Source of the DNA: Saxidomus purpurata
Taxonomy: Eukaryota; Mollusca; Bivalvia; Venerida; Veneridae
Length of the DNA: 64,000 nt
Reading direction: 5' to 3'
NCBI GenBank assembly: GCA_022818135.1
Contig: JAFMSR010000009.1
Location: 21,731,159 to 21,795,158 of the forward strand
Below the pieces are notes generated by a model. It was not told the DNA's origin. It did not search any database and saw only the letters and a program-made list of their open reading frames with translations. Positions 10,830-23,900 of the stretch are shown in pieces. The stretch's first letter is position 1. Every line of letters starts with the position of its first letter. A program made the translations under genes and the position numbers.

Positions 10830-12925
10830 TTAACTTATACATGTATATCATGACCAACTTTTATAAAACAAATGAGGCTTAAATGAGGTTAAGTGTGAAA
10901 TTTAGTATCTAAATTTTCTAAAAAGGATGAATATGAATGAAAATCATGGGATGAATAGAAAGTGAGAAGAAATGATTCTGGAGGTGAACAAATATTCCTC
11001 TGATCATAGATATAAAATATAAGAAACGTAAAGAAGCGCCTAATTAGATCTAGATGAAAAATTGCGATTCACTCACTCTTGTACTATTTTTACCAACCTC
11101 TAGTTTAACTGACAGGTAGTTTAGAGATATCAAATTAAAGCTGCAGGCAACGTCCAGGTAAAGCTTGAAGAAATAACGCAAGAGAACATCAAAATTAGCA
11201 AAGAAACGAGGAACTAAGAGAAATCGCCAAAGAGAGAGATTTTCGTTTGAAAATACATGATAAATACATAAATGATCTTTGACAATATACTAGTACAAGA
11301 AAGAATAGCATTCGGATGTATGAGTTTGAAGACAAATTTAGGAATAAAAGTGTTGATACCACAAGCAAAATGGTGATAAAGACACTAAATTCAAAGCTCG
11401 ATGCAAAACTCTTCCGTCAGATATAGACGTAGCAAACAGACTTCGAAGGTTTGATGTCATGGCAAACAGGCCTGTGAGAAGAACTCGCAACACAAATTGC
11501 TGAATTACTGGAATTAATCAACACGCGAGGAAATTTCAAATGTCTGGTCGGACGACGGAACAATAATAGGGCTTCTTCTTCTGAATGGGACTAAAATGCG
11601 CTTTGACATCACTACGGACATCTCTGAATTTTTTGTTTTTAATAATTTAGAAAGTAAACTACTTACATGTTTTATGCTCTGATTATCAGGTAATGAACAT
11701 CCTTTCTACCTTGCTGCTGTCGCACACACAAACCAACCATCACAGTTTGAACAGTGGTTTCCTCGTGGAACTATTGGCAAGAACAAAATTGATACGCTGC
11801 TGAAAATTAAATTGCAGCACAGAAAGCCAAACTGCCTGGACTGCAATAAGGGAAGCGGATTTCCAATACAAGCGCTAGGAAATGCACCTGTCAGAAGATG
11901 CTGCAGAATGGAGTTCCTGACAACCAAGCAGTTCTCATTACTGGCCACAAAAATGCTAGCACCCTTAAAAATTACAGGGTCCTTTCAAATGTTCAACAAA
12001 AGTCAATATCTAATATTTTGTCATCGTCCTCAAATTCAGCAAGTACTAGTGAATGCCTAAGGAATCCACAAAGCCTAGTTTCAGTCTCCTAAACTCAAAA
12101 TAATTTCGCAAACCAATCAGCTTACCACGTGTATGCGCCATCAAATTCCGCATTGTGTTTGTTCTCAAACAGCACAATAACTGGCGGTTCATTCCAGATC
12201 ACAATTAATGCAAAACCTGGTACAAATTAACATTAAAAATTTTACCGAAAGTTCAATTCATGACAACACATACAAACTTTTTTGTTGACTAAATTTTCTT
12301 TTGAATTTTTCAACATTTTTTTGTTGTCTCGCCGTTGTTGATCGATATAACGACGATTATGTAGGTCACGGCTGGATTCAAATTTTGTTAATGAACTTCA
12401 TCTGCTCATTTTGTTGTGAAAAGATTTGGACTCCGTAATAAAGACTGATAAAAAATGAACTGAGTCACATGCCTATATTATCAGGTTAATATTAGAAAAT
12501 CTTAAAATTTGTGGCGAAACTTCGTTGGTGAAGAAAATGGCTGCACACCGCCTAGCCACGCCTTTGGAAATGTATCTTTTTAATTTGTTCGTTTATATAG
12601 ATACAGTTATCCATTTAAGTGTTCCAAAACATATGTGTCTTCTAAATGACGTAAAATGGGATGCTTTATTTTGAAAATATGGTCATTATTACCAATGAAA
12701 CAGAGAACTATGTTCCGAAACCAAAGATCTAGAGCTAAGCTATTTAGTATGTGGCATTGTCTAGTGACCTCTACCAAGTTTATTCAATCATGCTCATGAG
12801 GTCAATAGTGGTACCGCAAAGTGGGTCACTTGTTTTACATAGACATTCATAAGAAAAACGTTAAACATCTTTTTCTCCAAAACGACAAGGCATAGAGCTT
12901 AAATATTTGGTGCGATCACAATTTG
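10830..12925. other. Non-coding stretch without recognised genes
   Basis: 11706-12092 contains overlapping open frames on both strands with no recognisable domain. The slightly higher GC at 11500-12060 may reflect an old transposon-derived segment, but no motif supports it. Confidence 0.35.
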
Positions 12926-13195
12926 TTTATGCATGGTACGATTGACACTGCTTGTATATGTCTTAACTTTGTGTATAAATACAGAATAAAATGTAATATA
13001 CAATATAAATAGTCTTTTGTAATTCAGTATAAGATTCGCAATTAACTTACGTTTTAATGTATATATTGATATTTTTGTTACATGTATGTACTGTAAGTTG
13101 TAGAGACTTGAATATAATTGAGTTTTTTTTATCGTTGGTACACCGGTTGGCCATAATGATCAACGCCTTCTGATGAGATTAGTTTGGGAGAGTGC

Positions 13196-13391
13196 AATAT
13201 ACAGAAAGTATCCCAGTTCCAGAGACACCCCTAGTTCTTTTACCATGCCAAATATGTATAACACCGTTACAAGGGACTTCGGTTTAAGGTTTACCCAAAA
13301 GACCATATGTTGTGTTACTGGAGCAGCAGGGGAGCGAACCTGCGACCCCTGGGTTACCAGTTTAGCGTGTTACCACTAGACCACGGATCCA
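13196..13391 (-). mobile_element. tRNA-Thr-like SINE, array copy 1
   Basis: On the minus strand a tRNA-like head (13391 to 13320) begins GGATCCGTGGTCTAGTGGTA (A-box type) and contains the B box GGTTCGCTCCC. The would-be anticodon loop reads CTGGTAA (GGT, threonine), with the anticodon stem partly unpaired. A body follows that includes the central block found in the SINE at 30207. The T-arm has an extra base and the acceptor stem pairs poorly, so it is a SINE head and not a functional tRNA. Confidence 0.7.
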
Positions 13392-14324
13392 CTACATGTG
13401 TTTCCAAAAGAAGAGAGACTAGTATATAATATTTGTACCATTCAGTATTTAAGTTAAGTTTAATTTTGTATGTAGCGGATTAATGTTCCAACTTGCTTGA
13501 CGTGCCGTCACCCAAAACTAAGTTGGCTTTTATATGAGGCGTTAGACTAAGGTGCAGTGAACTGATGCTTTACAACCGGCGCTTTAAAGACCCTGAGTCG
13601 CTTCTGGAACAGAGTGATTTCAGTATCATGTACTTATCTCCCAAAAACATAACATGACTAACAGTCTTCTGTTGGCGTTGCTGATATTGACAATCGAAAG
13701 ACGGCGTACTATAAAGCTAAAAAATGAAAGGAATAATTGAAGTTATTTATTCAAGATTCAGAATGTTCCACACATTTAACGCAAGAACGTTACAGAAAGC
13801 ACATAACTATGGAGTAAAACCAGAGACACCCCTAGTACGGACCTTTTTATAGGTCTATTTCGTTCTCAAAGTGTCAAAGTTCATTGGTCAAGGGTCACTT
13901 GCTTTAAGGTATATAGACATTTACAAAAATAAATGTTATAACAAATCACTGAAGTTTTGTGAATTACGACTGAAGGCATAGGTGAGCTATTAAATATTGA
14001 CATGACGTGCCGTCACCCAAAACTAATTTGGCTTTTATGCATGGTACGATTGACAACTTGCTTGTATACTGGCGCTTTAAAGACTTGGTGCTATAAATAC
14101 AGAAGGTTAAAATGCAACGGTACTACAATAAAAATACTCATATTTTGTAATTCAGTATAAAATTCGCAATTAACTTACGTTTTAATGTATATATTGATAT
14201 TTTTGTTACATGTATGTACTGTAAGTTGTAGAGACTTGAATATAATTGAGTTTTTTTTATCGTTGGTACACCGGTTGGCCATAATGATCAACGCCTTCTG
14301 ATGAGATTAGTTTGGGAGAGTGCA

Positions 14325-14518
14325 ATATACAGAAAGTATCCCAGTTCCAGAGACACCCCTAGTTCTTTTACATGCCAAATATGTATAACACCGTTACAAG
14401 GGACTTCGGTTTAAGGTTTACCCAAAAGACCATATGTTGTGTTACTGGAGCAGCAGGGGAGCGAACCTGCGACCCCTGGGTTACCAGTTTAGCGTGTTAC
14501 CACTAGACCACGGATCCA
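14325..14518 (-). mobile_element. tRNA-Thr-like SINE, array copy 2
   Basis: Copy of the SINE at 13196-13391 in the second tandem unit, differing by a one-base deletion near 14369 (ttttacatg instead of ttttaccatg). The tRNA-like head is at 14518-14447. Confidence 0.7.
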
Positions 14519-15140
14519 CTACATGTGTTTCCAAAAGAAGAGAGACTAGTATATAATATTTGTACCATTCAGTATTTAAGTTAAGTTTAACTTTGTATGT
14601 AGCGGATTAATGTTCCAACTTGCTTGACGTGCCGTCACCCAAAACTAAGTTGGCTTTTATATGAGGCGTTAGACTAAGGTGCAGTGAACTGATGCTTTAC
14701 AACCGGCGCTTTAAAGACCCTGAGTCGCTTCTGGAACAGAGTGATTTCAGTATCATGTACTTATCTCCCAAAAACATAACATGACTAACAGTCTTCTGTT
14801 GGCGTTGCTGATATTGACAATCGAAAGACGGCGTACTATAAAGCTAAAAAATGAAAGGAATAATTGAAGTTATTTATTCAAGATTCAGAATGTTCCACAC
14901 ATTTAACGCAAGAACGTTACAGAAAGCACATAACTATGGAGTAAAACCAGAGACACCCCTAGTACGGACCTTTTTATATGTCTATTCGTTCTCAAAGTTT
15001 CAAAGTTCATTGGTCAAGTCATGGCCCTTTAAGGGAATAAGACATTTACAAAAATAAATGTTATAACAAATGCAACTGAAGAATTGAGCAAATATTTCAC
15101 ATATGAGTGGAGAATGAGGTGACCTATTACATAATGACAT

Positions 15141-15243
15141 GACGTGCCGTCACCCAAAACTAAGTTGGCTTTTATATGAGGCGTTAGACTAAGGTGCAGT
15201 GAACTGATGCTTTACAACCGGCGCTTTAAAGACCCTGAGTCGC
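15141..15243 (+). repeat. Extra partial duplication of an internal array segment
   Basis: The segment from 'gacgtgccgtcacccaaaac' to 'gaccctgagtcgct' repeats the internal sequence at about 14628-14731 of copy 2. It sits at the junction between copies 2 and 3 and leads directly into the inverted segment at 15244. Confidence 0.85.
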
Positions 15244-15463
15244 TCATCAGAAGGCGTTGATCATTATGGCCAACCGGTACCAACGATAAAAAAAAACTCA
15301 TATTTTGTAATTCAGTATAAGATTCGCAATTAACTTACGTTTTAATGTATATATTGATATTTTTGTTACATGTATGTACTGTAAGTTGTAGAGACTTGAA
15401 TATAATTGAGTTTTTTTTTATCGTTGGTACCGGTTGGCCATAATGATCAACGCCTTCTGATGA
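15244..15463. repeat. Large inverted repeat (57-bp arms, ~106-bp spacer)
   Basis: 15244-15300 is the reverse complement of 15407-15463, including the palindromic ggtacc variant and the T8-9 run, essentially without mismatches. The spacer holds the normal unit start. The left arm is an inverted copy that exists only at this junction. Confidence 0.9.
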
Positions 15464-15482
15464 GATTAGTTTGGGAGAGTGC

Positions 15483-15677
15483 AATATACAGAAAGTATCC
15501 CAGTTCCAGAGACACCCCTAGTTCTTTTACATGCCAAATATGTATAACACCGTTACAAGGGACTTCGGTTTAAGGTTTACCCAAAAGACCATATGTTGTG
15601 TTACTGGAGCAGCAGGGGAGCGAACCTGCGACCCCTGGGTTACCAGTTTAGCGTGTTACCACTAGACCACGGATCCA
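15483..15677 (-). mobile_element. tRNA-Thr-like SINE, array copy 3
   Basis: Copy of the same SINE in the third tandem unit, with the tRNA-like head at 15677-15606. It shares the one-base deletion of copy 2, so copies 2 and 3 are the closer pair. Confidence 0.7.
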
Positions 15678-16440
15678 CTACATGTGTTTCCAAAAGAAGA
15701 GAGACTAGTATATAATATTTGTACCATTCAGTATTTAAGTTAAGTTTAACTTTGTATGTAGCGGATTAATGTTCCAACTTGCTTGACGTGCCGTCACTCA
15801 AAACTAAGTTGGCTTTTATATGAGGCGTTAGACTAAGGTGCAGTGAACTGATGCTTTACAACCGGCGCTTTAAAGACCCTGAGTCGCTTCTGGAACAGAG
15901 TGATTTCAGTATCATGTACTTATCTCCCAAAAACATAACATGACTAACAGTCTTCTGTTGGCGTTGCTGATATTGACAATCGAAAGACGGCGTACTATAA
16001 AGCTAAAAAATGAAAGGAATAATTGAAGTTATTTATTCAAGATTCAGAATGTTCCAAACACTGAACGCAAGAACGTTACAGAAAGCACATAACTATGGAG
16101 TAAAACCAGAGACACCCCTAGTACGGACCTTTTTATATGTCTATTCGTTCTCAAAGTTTCAAAGTTCATTGGTCAAGTCATGGCCCTTTAAGGGAATAAG
16201 ACATTTACAAAAATAAATGTTATAACAAATACAACTGAAGAATTGAGCAAATATTTCACATATGAGTGGAGAATGAGGTGACCTATCACATAGTGACATA
16301 CATTTTATTTAGAACATACTAATAATATCTTTTTTACAAAATAGTGCGTATTTTAACAATATTTTTTTTATATCTTTTTTACAGTTCATCAATTGTGAGA
16401 ACTTCAAGGATTTAGGATTTTTAGGATTTTAAAATAAATA

Positions 16441-16902
16441 TTAACTTAGATATTTTCTTCTATCAGTAGTGAAATGTGTGCATATAAAAAGGTAATGAAA
16501 TGCATCACCCAAAAGCTCAGAATTATGTAAGTGGCAGTGTCTCAAATTTCTTTCAATGCCAGTAAATCTAACATTTTCAATTGGCATTTTATGATTAATA
16601 CATCTAAATTTACAAAGCAAATTTGACAAATTAAAAGGTAAAATGTTCAAGTATATTTCAATATTAAAATCCTGTTTAAATATTCTGTAATTCAAAGATT
16701 TACTTAACTCCTTTACAGAACTGTGCCAGTTTTGAACAAAGTGAGCATTCAATCTATCATCAACAATCTTTTTAAAGCTAGTTGGAGAAAAAGCTCCTTG
16801 CTGTAACCAATAGCTAGACAATCCAAGACGTTTTAACATAGTTTTGACAAAAGCAAACCACTTGAGATTCTGAAATATGCTATTTGGGGAACGTGTATTA
16901 TT
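16441..16902 (-). pseudogene. C-terminal fragment of a non-LTR (LINE) retrotransposon ORF2
   Basis: The minus-strand frame is open from 16902 to a stop at 16441 (about 150 codons). It includes NLKWFAFVKTMLKRLGL, LNAHFVQNWHSSVKELSKS, YRIFKQDFNIEIYL and LCKFRCINHKMPIE, then a terminal C-H-L-H ... G-D-A-F-H-Y-L-F-I-C. This matches the post-RT C-terminal region of LINE ORF2 proteins: 'W...L..S.. LN.YR.FK..F..E.YL', 'L.KFR...H.LPIE', and a terminal C..C-type / H-Y-L-F-x-C motif. The RT and endonuclease domains are absent and no ATG-led gene is implied. It is a 5'-truncated dead copy. Confidence 0.65.
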
Positions 16903-16904
16903 TC

Positions 16905-17753
16905 ACCAAATTCTAAAATGTGTTATTTCTATCGTCGCTACAATACACTAATTTTACATATCAAATTAAGATAACTCTAGACAACTTTACTTGTCTGTGA
17001 TGTTTAATTAACAATATTTTCAATAAGCAATATATGACATTGAATGGCTAGGAAATATGCATATGAGGCTATGAAATGGAAGATACTACTGCTGTTATAA
17101 ATCAAGGTGATACTATAACTATAAACCAACGGTTCTTACTTGTTCGATTATATAACATGAGTTATGTGGTTGAGGCTGCATCAGAACAGTTCTTCCCAGA
17201 GTGTAATCAAGATCACATTAGTATTTTTGTATAACATTTAATCTATGTTTGGTAACGACTGCTTAATAACGGATATGACCATCTCTTAAGTTGACCACTG
17301 CAGTGCATCGCCGGTGCATATAATTAATTGTCTTAAGTGTTGATTTCTGCCTGTGAAATATTATTTCATTCCCGAAAACAACACAAAAACACAAACAAAC
17401 GGTAAAACAAAGTCAATACTGACGAAAATAAATTAGTTCTTGGTTTGAGTAAAACATTATTCAATGTAGACTAAAATGGGCTAAGTTAATGTTTGAATGA
17501 AACATTGGTCGTTCGGCTGGTGCCGCATTGATTGGTGTCAAACTGAGCAAGCATCACCAGAGTATAAAAACACGGTAACAGTTTAGGAAGTACAAAATGT
17601 ACGATAATGAGAGTGATATATTCAAACATTCGTCCTTTACTCCTACAAAACCAAAACCGTCATACATGTATGGACAAAGCGAACATTTAACTGTCAAATG
17701 CAAAAAGGAGTTCAATATAAATATCTCCAGGAACTAGTCAGATGTTCAACCAT
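16905..17753. other. AT-rich stretch between the LINE fragment and the lectin gene
   Basis: No gene recognised. It contains whatever 3' untranslated region the lectin gene has. Confidence 0.4.
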
Positions 17754-17754
17754 T

Positions 17755-17978
17755 TTATTCGAATTCGCAAATACTATGGCGGGCTCCATCACCTTCATCG
17801 TTCCATTGGAAGTCCCAACTTCTTATCATATAGATATATCGTTCTACAGTAAGTAGTGGGTATGGTTGACCGCCTCTCCAGTTAGTGTATCCATTTGAAA
17901 GTTTAGAGCCGTCGACCCACTCGAACGTTTCAGCTCTTCCGCCAATTCCTTTCCCTCCAATGTAGATTTGACTAATGC
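17755..17978 (-). CDS. Lectin gene exon 4 (CTLD C-terminal half)
   Basis: The acceptor is ACTTTCAG before 17978. The exon encodes GISQIYIGGKGIGG through WVDGSKLSNGYTNWRGGQPY to WNDEGDGARHSICEFE and the stop TAA. The stop lies inside an AATAAA hexamer (GAA-TAA-AAT, 17759-17754). Confidence 0.9.
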
Positions 17979-20900
17979 CTGAAAGTGGACGATTATATAA
18001 AAAAATAATATAATAATTTAAATAAATGACTTAAATAAAAAATACTTAAGACAATGTAAGTATTTAATTTTGCTATAATTACTTTAATATGATTTGAAGT
18101 CCTTATCTTTATCCTCGAACACAGACAGTTACCGTTTCAAATTCTTTATCAAATTGAAATTCTTTAAATCTCAAAAATCATAATATGATAAGTTATAATT
18201 ATTAATTAGTATTATACAAGTTACAGAAACTCATGAATTTTTAATTGATTTTTATTTCCATATAATAGAATATTTTTCTGAATGTTACAAATAGTAACAT
18301 TTCCATGTGATTACATATGTACTCCAATGCTTTAAACGTCATATATTAGGAATTTCTGTGAAGTAAATTATATGGTAAGAAATTGCAGTTGCCGTCCACC
18401 ATCTTGTTCTAGAAAATTCAGACTTTTCCCAAGAACGCAGGTTTGTATTTTGAAATGTGAATAAATCATCTTCATATACATTCGTTAATATCTCTCATAA
18501 TTATGTATATCAAAAACACCATTCATGTTCTCAGTCCATACTATACACATCTATAATGTTCGTGAGTGAACGAGGCAAGATGAAGGTATATAATAATATG
18601 CAATACTGTCTTCTACCGGAATGTCTTGTAAACAGTGAATACTTTCTATTTTCCTTGTAAGCTGTAGTTCACATTCAAAAGCATATCTCTGTTTCGGATA
18701 ATCTATCCCGTTTGCTTAAGAGAAGTGCTGTCACCTTCATTAAAATGTTGTCATCTACTATTTACAATCTCAAGTGCAGACAGTGAATTGATTGCCTCAT
18801 AAATGTTGTGAATTGCAGTCGTTGCTTATGCCAGAAGGCTTTTATCTACGCCATTATGAAAAAAACATGACACTTTGTTACCAATCAATAATAAATAATT
18901 TTATAGAAAACTAGCGTACTATTTATCCATGAACATTTTCTTTATTGCGCTTAATTTGCTCATTAGCGGACTAGATCATCCGACTCCATATTCGGTTCAT
19001 ATACACACCTATAATTTTTGTCTTTTTCGGATAATCAGTTCCGTTTACTTAAGTGGAGATTATAATTGATAATGCTGTTACCTTGTAATGTAGAAATTTA
19101 CTACATGTATTTATAACATCAGGCACAGACGGTGTATTAATTGCATTCGTACAGCTTATGTCAGAAAGTTTTATCTTTCCAATCGCTATTGTAAGTATTT
19201 ATGACAGTGATGGCAACCTGACTATGTATTATCAAGCTTAAATGAAGAAATGAACATTACTTGTGGTTGTTTATCCGACGTACTAATCTTTGTCTAATGA
19301 ACAATGCTTTGAAAGTGTTTATGTTGTCAATGTCATCATGTCGTTACGTGGAAGGTTAGTGTGTGAACAATTTTCGTCTTTACTGCTGTTGGAAGGACAG
19401 GACAGAATTATCAAGGTGGCTGCAGTAAAAAATCCCAAATAAGTGTACTATAAAATTTACATTCAGTGTTACAGAATGAGTGATTTCGAGCCTTGCTACC
19501 GACCATGTCTCTTTATGTTAGACGTTTGGCAGATTCTTACGGAGGGTAGGGATCTTGGACTGGTTCTTCCAATAAAGAAAGGTTAAGTTAACTGCCCGCC
19601 GGTAAAAATGACCAAAAACGCGGTTGAAGCGGGCGTTAAACTCAAACAGAAGGAGTCAAATTTCGATAAATGAATACTCTTACCGTGCAATAAGTCTACT
19701 TTGCAACAATAAGAGTTGCTTGTTCTTTCAGAATCCAAAAAATTGAAATGTATATGCTATCATGTAAATCATTCCTTGACTTTGAACAAAATAACGAAAT
19801 GATATAAAATAGAATGAAACTTGATTGTGTTGCATGTGAAGGGTTTGCTGTAAAGCAAGATCTTGTTAAGACAAGTTTTGACAATGAAACTTGTTATAAA
19901 CTCAGTTGCCGTTGCAAAGTTCCGTGCACAAAGAAACGCAATATCACACTTACGACTGTACACTAAGTTCTTTTTTCATTTTGTGCAAGGGCGTGGCGCC
20001 TGATCTACCCTGAGTTGACCAGGGTGCCCGTTTCCAATACCCAACGCTGCTAAGTAACGAGGAAATTATCCTAGCTGTCCATTATTAAGTATGCACTGTG
20101 GAATTGGTATGCGATTAAGCGGTATCAGACAGTCACTTACAAATTGACTAGTGGTTTCGTTTTTATAGCATTTACAAGTTCATAATAGTTTACATAGTTA
20201 CGCATAGAGAAGTGATCAGAAACTGACCCATCTGACCTACCTGATGTATTTACATATTGAACAATATAGTCTTTCTCTTCCTCTGATGTAATAATCGCCA
20301 AATGTCCTCCGAGGTTTTCACAGTTTTGCTGCAAATCATTAAAGCAATTTGATTATTTGATTACATCAGCAGATTCACTTAACAACCAGTCATTGACCGT
20401 ATAACCTGTTGTGTATTCAGTGGAACCATCTATTCTATTGAATTCATTCATTATAAATGCATTCATTTAATCAAATATTGACGTTTGTAAACTGATTAAA
20501 TTAATAAAACTGCCATTGTCGTCCCGTTTAAAATTATATAAGTGTTAACAATATTTTGGGGATATTTTCTAAATTAATTTATTGTCAGAAGCGTTTTTGT
20601 AAGTTTAATTTGTTTGATAATATAAATTGAATTATATTACTACCATATTATTGCATAATTCTTAACAGTTTATTGATTTATAAGATAATAATAGTGGATA
20701 CTGATGTTTTATAAATTGGATGTCAAAACTATTATTTAAATACCAAGTATAAGAAGATTGTTATTATGGTCTTTTTATATTGTGATTCAACGCGTTATGT
20801 TTATGCAATAGTTGGCGTTTGCGTTATTGCGGCAAAAATTCCAAAATGTTTGAATACAGAAGGTAATAACACTTTAAAGTTTTCAAACAAAATATGAGAA

Positions 20901-23900
20901 ACCGTTCCTTTAAATTTAATATTAAGTGGTCATTACTGGTATACATTGTATCTAGTTTTGTCACATTGAACACGTTGGTGTCATATACCTTCTATTACCA
21001 ATGTTTCTATATATGTAGACCATAGTATATAATGTTTTGATTTAGTTTTAGTCCACCACTCAATTATTCAATAAGCACACATGTACATGCAAACTAACCA
21101 GAGCTGCAGAAGCACCTCTTCTTTCAATTTCAAGTACTTTTATATAAACAAATTCTCAGATATCTTTTATGAAATGGCAACATGGGTTAGGTTCCAGATG
21201 ATTAAGCGAAAATGCTTAGAAACTACGGTGTCCGTAAAGTGACATGTGGTACATTATTTTGATTTCGTAATTACGAAATACATTTCCTTAAAAAACGAAA
21301 TAATGTTTCGTAGAACTTTTTATTTCCATATCTATGAATAACACGAACTTGTAACTTTAATACCCGTAAATGATAGAGGTTTATAATTTTATACCAGTGA
21401 TCTATCCCCATGTATAGTATTTAAACACACGATTGTATTGCAATGTAAGCGATTAACATACGCATTAAGATATAACAATAATAACAAGTGATAGTATACT
21501 AACCTTTGCATTGTACCATGTCAAAGGTTGAGTCACAAGCAAGTAAGCGTAGACCGCTGAAATTTCGGAAGAACATAGTAAACAAGAGCTTTTCCACATA
21601 AAAGACGAATGCCCCCAAAGCGGTGTCTAACAGTATGAGAGATTGTCCATGTGTGGCAGGAGCATGTGCATATATACAGGATTTTGACCTCGGCCTACAA
21701 GGTAAGGACGCTGGACTTGCACATGGCACGTCATTTCTATCTGCTACACAATTGGGACATGGAATTTTAAAATCCTTCAAAGCATAACAGAGTTACCATG
21801 TATAATGGAGTCCATGACATTTGAACTCCACGTGTGACATTGACCTTTTAGGTAGTTACTTGGGTCTGACACGCGACAAATTGTCGTGATTTGCTGAACA
21901 TTTGTGCAAAGTTATTTTCAAATCCTCCAATGCATGTTCGGACGCGTCAGCGAATGTGTGCATTTATACAGGATTCCATTACAGTACGGACGCGGACCTT
22001 GCATGCGATACGTTGTCGTCATTTGCTGAACGTTAGTGCCATGGTTTATGACAATCTGTCTGGCAAGAAAAAGTTATTGCTCGCACACGAAGATATGAAA
22101 GGACGAACGGACGGTGCGATTTTAATATGCCCATATGCCTACGTAAAATGAAAAATGATACAATTCTATAGAAAGAAATATATTGACAAATGCCTCATTA
22201 TAGTACAAATATTCAACATAGGGAACTGACACAATTCGCTATTCATCCATTAATTGTACAAAACATTTTAACATGAATTATTGCTTGTTTTATGGTACTG
22301 TAAAATATATTAAAACGCTGATTTTGCCGATGATGACTGGAATGTATAGCTTAAACTTATAGGCTAAGTAGTCATACCTGCAAATATCATATTATTTATG
22401 CTGTTAAAAGGTTACGTAATGTGACACCACATTTTGGATTAAGCAGATTATATTCTTCAAACAGACATTATGTGTTCAATGAATGTAAAATGATGAATAC
22501 ATATTTATTTATAAATAGTAAAATACTATTTTAAAGAACAAAATACATTGAAAAATGCTTCATTTTCCCACAAATAATCAACTATAGAGGTCTTCTTTAA
22601 TAAATCGCCATCCATCCATTAAAGCTGCTCGCTCCCAGTTACCGTTGAATTTTTTTATTTTTTTTAAATTGATATATTTTCAACGTAAATATAAAATAAA
22701 GGCTATAATCAAATATTAGCAAAACTCTCGGTAGGAATTTGCAGAAAGATAATGTCGGGTACACGACACCGCTACACTATAATTATGCTTATATTGGAAT
22801 TTCAACAGTATTTGCAATGCTTTTGAATTTGGAAGCGTTGTGTTTGAATTTTAGAGATATACGTGACAGAAATTTATATTGGACCCCTTTTGACTATATG
22901 TTCTAAAATACAGTGGAACTTCCGAAAACCGGACCTTCCGAATACCGGAAACTTCTGAAAAACGGACGATTTGTTAAGTCCCGAAATTTACTCCTCTATC
23001 TTCTTTGTTAAACGTACTTCCGAATACCGGAACTTCCAAATTCCGAATACCGGACGATATTTTCGTAAATTTTAGCTTATCTCAGTACAAATTGTCTTCC
23101 AAAATCCGGACACTAGAAACACTTGGATCATAAATTAATTGTCTCCGGCAAAATGATTGCCATTGTTCGGCCAATTAACGGTTATCGTTTATTTTGACAC
23201 TTGTTAGAATCACAACCTGTCAATCAAAGGATTAAGAATGTAACATAAGACTGTAATTATTAGATAATGATATCCAATAAAGAAAGGATCGGCGGATTAG
23301 TGTTAGGTGAGTGAAAATTGAGAACATTAATTTTGACGAAAATATGTATCATTTTGGAATAAAAATGCCCGAGACAAGTCCGAAACGTCGTAGAATTTAA
23401 CTGCCCCTTCAGGACAGAATTAAAATAATTTGTGAGTTTGAAGTGGTTCCAAAACCAACTCTTGAGGTGTGCGTTTTATTTTGAAATTTATTTAACATGA
23501 TATTGAGCAAAAAAAATTCTTGAAGTACAAATGTATCTTATTTTCCCCAAACACGTCGCAATTCGAACTTTGTTTGAGAACAGTGTCCTGTATATTCCAT
23601 TTTGTGCTGCAATATGTTACACAAGGGTTACAATCACTTCTATGCATTATAGCCTTTTGTACATTATTTACATACAGTTTGAAAATCTTAATATTTTTAC
23701 CAAAATCTGAGAGCGAGCAGCTTTATTTGCAAAGCAACAACTTCCCATACATATTTGAATGGTTTACGGTACTGTAGCATATTTTGAAACGCTGTTTTTG
23801 TCAATAATGACTGGAATATATATTTTAAACTTTAATGTTAAATTATGGTTCTTAGCATTCTCTAATATTCATGACATTAGTAATTTAGCTTTACATCAGT

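Larger units (their letters stand above)
12930..16290 (+). repeat. Three tandem copies of a ~1.13-1.16 kb unit
   Basis: The landmark 'aattcagtataa' followed by 'attcgcaattaacttacg' recurs at 13021, 14149 and 15309, giving periods of 1128 and 1160 bp. Copies are very similar (well over 90% by eye) and each contains the SINE at the same internal place, so the tandem duplication post-dates the SINE insertion. Copy 1 ends in a variant tail, and copies 2 and 3 share a later tail ('aagtcatggccctttaaggg'). The 68-residue frames at 14851-15057 and 16010-16216 are repeat sequence, not a gene family: copy 1 breaks the same frame. Confidence 0.92.

Noticed and set aside
13320..13391. Functional tRNA-Thr gene (minus)
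   Set aside because: The anticodon stem is mostly unpaired, the T-loop is one base too long, and it heads a SINE present in three copies.
14851..16216. Identical 68-residue frames in two array copies, suggesting a repeated gene
   Set aside because: The frame is broken in copy 1, has no splice or start support, and conservation follows the young tandem duplication.
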